From assembly GCA_039583875.1 (NCBI GenBank), contig CM077155.1, positions 4,576,043 to 4,640,042 of the forward strand: a stretch of 64,000 nucleotides of DNA. The letters are read 5' to 3'. Below, piece after piece: positions 22,401 to 31,400 of this stretch. Position numbers and translations under genes: made by a program. Source of the stretch: Platanthera guangdongensis (Eukaryota > Streptophyta > Magnoliopsida > Asparagales > Orchidaceae). The first letter of the stretch is position 1. Each line of letters starts with the position of its first letter. The notes under the pieces are model-generated. The model did not search any database, was not told where the DNA came from, and saw only the letters and a program-made list of their open reading frames with translations.

Positions 22401-25400
22401 TAGTATGGAGTCAGATCCTCAACATTAAACACAGGGTGAATTCACATACTGGCCGGGATGTCAAGTCGGTAGGCGTTGGTTCCAATACGACTAATAATGG
22501 AATACAGATCCATTCGCCTCGCGCTTAACTTCTTGGCAGACCCCGAAGGGAGCCTCTCGGGGCGGACTCGCACCATTACCTTCTCTCCTATGTTAAATAC
22601 TTGCTCTCGCCTTCGCTTATCTGCATGGGCTTTGTAATTTTCATTGCTTAATATTATTTGCCGGCGGACTGACTCATGCAAATCATGCAAGTGCTGTGCA
22701 AATGACTCCGTAGACTCGCTAGGGCGAGATTCTAAAGGGCTCGACACAAGGTCTATGGGTTTCCTCGGGTCATATCTTGTCACTACATGAAATGGACTCA
22801 ACCCGGTGGACCTATTGTAAGCAAACTCTGCTATCGGCAAATCTAAGTCCCAACCGCCTACATGCTCTCCTATCATACACCGCAACAGATTCTCTAAACT
22901 CCGATTCACTACCTCGGTCTGTCCGTTCGTCTGTGTGAGATGTGCCGAGAAAAACCTAAGGATAGTGCCAGTCTTGTGCCATAGGGTTTTCCAGAAGTAG
23001 CTCATGAATCTCACATCGCGGTCCGACACAATCGACTTGGGCAGGCCATGCAATTGAAAGACGTCCCTCATGAATATAGATGCAACGTGAGTCGCATCTG
23101 CCGTCTTGCGGCAGGCAATGAAGTGCGCCATCTTCGAAAACCGATCAACTACCACGAAGATGGAGTCGTGTTTCCGCAAGGTGCGGGGAAGTCTGAGAAC
23201 AAATTCCATGCTGATGTCCTCCCAAGGGCGGTGTGGTACGGGTAACAGCGTATAGAGATCGGTGTTCTGCTTATTGCCCTTTGCCGTCTGACAGATACGG
23301 CAGTGGCGCACAACTCGGGCTATATCCTTCTTAAGGCCGGGCCAGTAGAGACGGTCCTCGACAATAGCGATGGATTTATCTCGCCCGAAGTGGCCCGCGG
23401 CCCCGCCCACGTGCAACTCCCAAATCTGATAATCTCGGTAAGATGTCTGGGGAATGCATAGACGAGAACCCCTGTACAAGTATCCCTCATAGATCTGATA
23501 TCCCTCAACTGGGTCGGGTGGGTCTCGAGATAGGGCGGTGTAAATCCCTCCAAAATCAGGACACGTCGGATAGTCGAGCATCAACCTCTCAAGTCCCTCG
23601 ACACTCGCAGTCATCGTCTGCAACAGGGATACGCGGCGACTCAACGCATCAGCCGACTTGTTCTCAACACCAGCGCGGTGCTTGAGAACATAATGGAAAT
23701 CCTGCAGATATTCGACCCACTTCGCATGCTGGTGGCCCAGCTTGCGTTGCGAGTCCAGGTAACGTATGACCTGGTGGTCGGAGTACAACACGAACTTCCG
23801 GGAGAGGAGATAGTGCCTCCAGTAGCGTAAAGACTGGACTATCGCATAAAACTCTCGATTGTAATTCGAGTACTTTTGCTTAGCCTCGTTCAGCTTCTCA
23901 CTAAAGTAAGAAACTGGGTATCCCTCTTGACTCAATACGTCACCTATACCGACACCCGACGCGTCACAGGCGACCTCAAAAGCGCAGCTAAAATCCGGCA
24001 TGCGTAGGACTGGAGCTTTCGTCAACCTTTCCTTAATCTCCTCGAAGGCTCTAGTGGCTGCGGGGGTCCACTGAAACTCTCCTTTCTTGAGACAGCTCGT
24101 GAAGAGGGCCATGATTGTACTGAACCCCTGGACGAACCTCCTGTAGAAGCTGGCAAGCCCGTGAAAGCTACGAGGCTCGTGGATATTCTTAGGCACAGAC
24201 CAATCTCGAATAGATTTAATCTTCTCAGGGTCCACGGAGACCACAACAGAGGATATAATAAAGCCCAGAAAGTGGACCGACTCGGAGAGGAATGCGCACT
24301 TCTTCAGGTTTACATACAGTTTCTCTTGGCGAAGGGTGCCAAAGAGAAGTCTCAGATGATCGAGGTGAGCAGCCTGAGTCTGGCTATAGACTAATATATC
24401 ATCAAAGTATACCACCAGAAACTTGCCCATGTAGGGCCGCAACACCTGCGTCATAACTCGCATAAACGTGCTCGGGCCATTGGACAGCCCAAATGGCATA
24501 ACTAGCCACTCATATAGACCGTCCTTGGTCTTGAATGAGGTCTTCCACTCGTCTCCCTCACGAACTCGTATCTGATGGTACCCACTACGAAGGTCAATCT
24601 TGGAGAAGATCTGGGCACCGGTCATAGTATCCAGTAGGTCATCGAGTCGTGGGATCGGGAAATGATACTTGACCGTGATCTTATTAATGGCGCGGCTATC
24701 GATGCATATACACCAACTACCGTCCTTCTTAGGGGTAAGAAAGGCGGGGACCGCACAAGGACTCATGCTCTCACGAATGAACTGCTTCCGGAGAAGCTCG
24801 TCAACCTGCTGCTTGAGCTCAGCGTGCTCATCCGGGTGCATACGGTAGTGGGGCAGGTTCGAGAGGGAGGCTCCCAGGACTAGAGCAATGGCATGCTGAA
24901 TGTCCCGTGTGGGAGGCAGCTCATCGGGGAGCTCGTCTGACATGATGTCCGCAAACTCGCCTAAAAGGGGACGCACCGCGGGTGGGTGGTCAGCTGGGGT
25001 GTCCTCAGTAACCTGGGTAGCGGCGATGACATAAATGACGTTTGACTCGGCGCTATCTCGTAGGAACTCACCTCGCCTCAAAATATGCAGTGGCCGTGAG
25101 GCGCTCGTGATCACAGATGGCTTTACCACACCCTTGGATCGATCTCGGGGCTGGGTGGGCGTCAACGTAATCTTCCGCCCCTTATCATAAAAGACACGTG
25201 TTCGAGCGACCAAAGCACGTGAAGTCACGATCGAATAGCCAGGGGAGGCCGAGCAGCACATGAGCGACATCCATGGGAATGACATCGCACCAGACCTTGT
25301 CCTGAAAGGACGCGATAGTGATCGGGACTAAGCAACGCTGGGTGACCTAGATCGCCGTCTTGTCGACCCAGACGACACAGTATGGGTGGGGGTGAGGCTC

Positions 25401-28400
25401 GACCTTCACCTGCATACGGTCAAGCCCCTTCTGGATCACGATGTTCACGCAACTCCCACTATCAATAGCTAGCTTGCAGGGACCGCCTGCACTAGGAAAG
25501 TACGTGTAGAATATGATAGTGCGCCTCCAATCCTCATCCACATGTGGGGTGTGCAGGAGGCGTCTAATCACTCCCACCTCTAATGATCGCTCGGTGTCAG
25601 TCTCCCAACCTTCCTCAACTTCGGCCTTAACTTCCTCTTGGGCCTCCTCTTCGTCCTCTAAACCCTGCTCCTCCTCAACTAGCAGGTTCCGCGCGGGGCA
25701 CTGCGCCACCACGTGGCCTCTGCCAGAACATCTAAAACATACAATGCCCCCAGATCGCTGACCATCAGTGGCTATGACTTTACCCTTCGCATCCGCAGGG
25801 ATACGTGAGGGTGCAGCCGTGGTGGTCTGGGGCGGAGCGGGCTTCCTAAAAGTCGAGGAATCAGTCCGCGAAGTGAACTGCCTCGTACTAGACGATCAGA
25901 GATATTGCTCACTCGAGGGAGTGCTGGAATATCTGATCAACAGTCTCCAAGCGGTGGGGGATCAACTCTCTCCGAATATCAGAACGAAGACCCGCCTTGA
26001 AGCGGGCGACGGTGGCAATAGGCTCCTCTGAAATATCACTCCTGACGATCAGCTCATCGAAGCGAGTCATGTACTCGGCGACGGTAAGTGTCCCCTGCCG
26101 TAGGTTCTGCAGCTGCTCAAATAGCTGATCTCGATATGACGCGGGGAGGTACTTGTCCTTCGGCCTCTCCTTCATCTCGTCCCATCTGGCGATGGGGTAG
26201 TAACCATCCCGCTCTAGAGCTCTCTCAACACTGATCCAGAATACCTTAGCTTGCCCGATCAACTTCATCTTCGCAAAGCGGACACAACGCTCGTCACTCA
26301 TGTCGTACCACTCGAAGTAGTGGTCCATGTACAAGAGCCAATCGCTGAAGGCTTTCAGATCTAGGCGACCATCGAACGAAGGGGCGTCGAGTCGGATGCG
26401 ACGAGTGCTGTCATGATAGTGTCTCTCTCTCCGAGGATCGGGGTAGTCCTCGGGGTAGTCATCATGGGCGTAGTCGTATCGAGCGGGTGGGGGACCACGC
26501 TCTCTCCGATCCGGGGGATAATATTAATCCTGGTGATGGTCACGACGACCGTGTGGGGGCACACGATCTCTGGGGTCAGGCTGAGGCTGACGTGACATAC
26601 GGTACTCATCACGCTGATGTGGCAGCCTATCCCGTGTCGGGACTTGCCTATGATCTATCGCAAAATCAGGATGTCGCCTTACCGGCGGAATCGGGGCTCG
26701 ATGAGGAATATCACGATGGTGACAGTCTGCGGGAGGTGGACCATCCCTCAGGCATTGCCCCCGACGTGGAGGAGCGCCAGGGTCGTCCTCAAGTGAATCG
26801 TTACGCTATGTCGGAGTGTCTCTGACATCCTCTAAGTGGCCTAAACGAAGGTTCACCTCGGCAAGGTCATGACGCACATCGTCGAACTGGGCTCCTATGG
26901 TGTCAAGGAGACCGAGGACAAGACGTTGGAACTCAGCAAAAGCGGGATCCGAATTCGAACTCGTCGCTCGGTCCTCGGTGTTCTGTGGTTCTACCATGCT
27001 TACTCTAAAAATCCTACCACTACGGAGCATGCAAGTGGCCTAACCTTGAGCTCTGATACCAAAATAATGTAGGAGTAGGCTCGTGGTGCACGACGACTAA
27101 GACTCTAAGTACGGGTGCGGGTAACACACTAATGCAACCCTAAATGTAATGTGATTGTCGGATAACGACAACAATTATTATAGGCAATGAAATTTAGATT
27201 ATCACACAAATAATTAAAATAAAGAGACAAATAATTATTTCAGCAATTTGGCAACGACTTTCTCCGCTTGGAGGGCCTAAGCAAGCACACAGCGAATAAA
27301 TCCACAAACAATTAATAGTATAAAAGGAAAATAATTACGACACAACCGTAATCGCAACACAATATAGATAAACAACCAAATGAAAATGTCAAGTCACAAA
27401 ACACAATACCATAAATGCTCACAACGTAGTGGGTTGAACCGAGGCACTGAAGGATTTGATGGCCGGATGTAAGGACGGGCGATCGGAGGTGGAACCGGTG
27501 GCGAGACGACGGTGACGGTGGCTGCCCTCGGTGGAAAGTGGTGGTAACGGAAGGTGAAATGGCGGATCCGGCCACAAATGAGTAGATCCGGACCGGGGGT
27601 GAGAAAATCTGATGTTTAGGAGCGGATCCGGGCAAAAGTGGAAGGTTTGTGCAGTGAAAATAACGGATCAGAGGGTGGTAGCACTAGATCAAAATAGATC
27701 TTGGGTTTTCGGAGCGGTGGGAAGTGGATCCACGAAGGGAGGGGAGAGGAGTGGCCGGCTAGGGCTAGGAAACCCTTGGGGTGGCCGGTTTTGGGAGGGG
27801 AAAGGGGCGGTGGGGTTGGAGCTTTGGCTGCAGGCCGACAGCTTGTCTAAGGAGGAAAGGGGGGGGGGGATTAGGGCCGGCGGATGGGGAAAGGCTGAGA
27901 GGCGGTCCAGCAGCAACCGGCGGGTTTGGGTGGGGCTTTGGGGTGTTTTCCGGCGGTGGAGAAGAGGGGAAGAAGGTGGAAAATAATGAAGGGGGGTAGG
28001 GTTTACCTTGGGGGGAAGTTTGGCGGCCCAGGAGTCGTCACCTAGGGTTCCACGGTGTCGTCACCGAGGAGGGATTGCTGGAATCCGCGAAAGCCTTTCT
28101 CCAAATCCAACAATCACTGAATTCAGCTCCTCTACATCCTATTTATAATAAAAGAGAAGCTAGGACATCCCCCATCAACGACTATGATTGGCCGGTGGGT
28201 TCGCCCATAGAATACATCAAAAAAAAACTGAAAAAAATAAAGTAATATAGTTTTTTGGCTCGCGGCGACGTCCCGGACGCAACCGCGGAGTCCGATTGGC
28301 GATCCGATCAAGTCTTCCTGCGCGAATACATGTATGTGGATCTTGCCTTGCGGCGAACCCCTCCAGGTGCATCTGATGGTTCCCCATCACTTCCTTTCGG

Positions 28401-31400
28401 AACTTACTTGCAAAAGGACTAATTTGAAATTAAACCTATAATTATGGGATCAATTTGACTATTTTGTCTTTTTCTTTCTATTGTTCATGACATAAATTAT
28501 ACATATAAAACATATCATTTGAAAAACATTCATATTTGATCTGACATCTTAACTATTAATTACCCAAATGTTCCTTGGGAATTAGCATAATTACATGTAG
28601 CGCCCCTCTATCTTTTGAAATTACTTTCTTGTAAGATTACATTTCATGCATGTTAGACTTCATTTGGCACGGTGGTGTCGGTCATGAACGTGGTGGTTAT
28701 GAAAACCGGAATTCGTGAACGCCTGACCTCACCTAGGGAACTTCATCCACTTCTTTGTTCAAAACTAGCTTTCTTTCCTTTGTAGTAGTCATAACAGTTG
28801 TAATACCAAACATACATTCTATGATGGTGGCATTTTTGTCCAAAATCACCAGAGTAAAAATGTTTCTCCAAAGGGAGCCTTAATGACATTGAATCAAACA
28901 TACACTTAGAAAGCACATTTTCTTCCTTAGCTTTTCTTTGTCACCACGAGAACAAGCATGCTCTCTGTCCAGCATTACATGAGCCTTATGTTTGTCATAC
29001 GTCTGAGCTACTGGATTTATCATTACATGGTGCAGATTTCTTAAGGCCAGAAAATTTGATATTGAGAAGACAAAGCAGATGTGGGCTGATATGCTTCAAT
29101 GGAGGAAAGAGTTTGGTGCTGATACAATCCTTGAGGTAATAATCTTCACTGAAGGTATAAAAGTAGGCTTCTTGCAGTGGCTCAAAGATCGAAAATTGCT
29201 TGAATAAATCGGCTCAATATTTACTGGGATCGAGCTTGGATTGAACCCAAGCGATCCGAACTCAATATCTACTGCTCGATTTTTTACTCAAGCCCAATTT
29301 CGAGCTGGCCTCGATTGGATCAAGCCAACTTGAAATCAAATAAATAATAATAAAAAATGATCAAAATGTTATATACTATATATTTTTTTCAATTGCTAAT
29401 GATGTCTTACCTGTATAAATTGGTCGTGTTGTGTGTTGTGTTCATTCCCAAAATGAACGAGTTTTTGACCCTACTCCACATTGGGTCCATTTGGCGTGGT
29501 GTTTTTGCACCGGTGAGTTTGAACAAAAATGTCACAGTCATAAAATATATGTTTGACATGAGAACAGTTATGACCGCCACCAAGAAAAAAAGTTGTTTTG
29601 AACATAAAATGGATGCAGTTCTTTAGGTGAGGTTGGACGTTCAAGAACCACAATAGCGTTCACGAACCACGATAACCACCTGCCTCGGAGCAGTGATTAT
29701 TCATTATTCTAGCGTGTGTCAAAAAAATTATTTATTTTAATCTTTTCCAACTATTCCTCCACTGCAATACGAGATGTTTTTTTCTGAAAGTTTAATCAAG
29801 CATTAAAAATTATACTGATGGAACAAGAAGAAATGTCATGATAAGGAAAACAAACAAAAGGATCATACAAAGCCATACAAAATTATTTTTAATTGAAAAG
29901 AGAACTAAAACCTCTTATTTTAATGCATTTTTTTCTTTTTCTTTACCTTCTGAAGGATTTTGAGTACAAGGAGGTTGATCAAGTCTTGGAGCACTACCCG
30001 CAATGCCACCATGGTATTGACAAGGAGGGCAGGCCAATTTACATTGAAAAACTCGGTCAGGTTGACCCAAACAAAATGATGCAAGTCACGACGATGGATC
30101 GGTACATCAACTACCATGTGCGGGAGTTCGAGCGAATATTCGCTATCAAATTCCCGGCTTGCTCTATTGCTGCGAAGCATCACATTGATCAGAGCACAAC
30201 CATTCTTGATGTTCAAGGAGTGGTATGTTGAGGTTTATCATTTTATTGAAAAGATATGTTGTTTGAATGAATAGGAGTCCGGGTAAATTTTCATGCAGGG
30301 AGTCAAGAACTTCACCAAGACGGCGAGAGAGCTAGTCATTCGTCTTTTTAAGATTGATGGTGATAATTATCCTGAGGTTTATATTGATGTTCCTCGTGAT
30401 TAGAATTTGTATATTGGAAATGTTCTTATGATTGTATGGGTCACTCATGGATTTTTGTTGGGTTCAGACTTTGAACCGCATGTTCATCATCAATGCCGGT
30501 CCAGGGTTCAGGCTCATATGGAACTCTCTGAAGGTTTTCTTTGACCAGAAAACCACGTCGAAGATTTCTGTGAGCTCAGAACTTGAGTTGTTAAAGGTTC
30601 TTTGTTATGAGAATATGAACTCATTCTGTGTGGTTTCTACAACAGGTTCTTGGCAACAAGTACCAATGCAAGCTCCTTGAAGTAATCGATGCTAGGTAAC
30701 CATGGAATTCGACTAACTCTTGAACGGGCCAAACACCCTCGAATCCTCGCGAGAGATTAAATTTATGGTTTCAACAAGAGAATCATAGCATGAGTTTTTT
30801 AAAAATAAATGAGCAGTTGTGCGCAGGGTCCTCCCGTGTAATGGAAAAAACAGTGCCCCCTATCACTCTCTTTTGCCTCTTTTGCCGTATACAAAACGGA
30901 GGATGATGAGCATTAGGGGTACTGTTGTTGTCATGTGAGAATCCAGCGCATGATTGTTCATATTATTAATAAGTACTCAATGTTTATTTATTCACTTAGC
31001 GTTAATAATTAATCAATTGTTTCAACTTTAGAAAAAAAATTGCGCTGAGCTGATTAAGCGCTAGCTCGATGATTGCCCACTCGACACAAGCTCGATGCGC
31101 TATTTCAGTGTTAATTTGGACGGCTCTCATCTATTCAATGGTGTTACAAGGGCTTCCCTTTTAAATAGTATAGATTCGCTACAGGATTGTTTTTGATGGC
31201 ATCATTATGCTTTTATAACAGCGAATTACCAGAATTCCTTGGTGGTACCTGTAACTGCGCCAACGAGGGAGGATGTCTTCGTTCTGATAAAGGACCATGG
31301 AGAGACCCTGAGATTTTGAAGGTCAGCATTTATTGACTTTAAACATATTATTTCATATGATTACTTATAGATGTACATTGAAGTATTAACTTTATTTACG

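Larger units (their letters stand above)
21201..28389 (-). mobile_element. Gypsy-2: chromovirus inserted in SFH intron 2
   Basis: A 7189-bp Ty3/gypsy element transcribed on the minus strand, opposite to the host gene. The LTRs are 21201-21980 and 27065-28389, with target duplication CTTCC. The primer site TGGTATCAGAGC (minus strand, 27050-27061) lies next to the right LTR. The coding order is gag, protease, RT, RNase H, integrase, chromodomain. Pol has a 947-codon open frame, but stops and frame breaks separate it from gag and from the C-terminal chromodomain. Its RT is quite unlike that of gypsy-1 and gypsy-3. A CRM/Reina-like clade is a guess from the motif style. Confidence 0.92.

Noticed and set aside
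21201..28389. Gypsy-2 as a disruption of the SFH gene
   Set aside because: The insertion is within intron 2 and all exon joins keep the frame, so the coding sequence is not broken.
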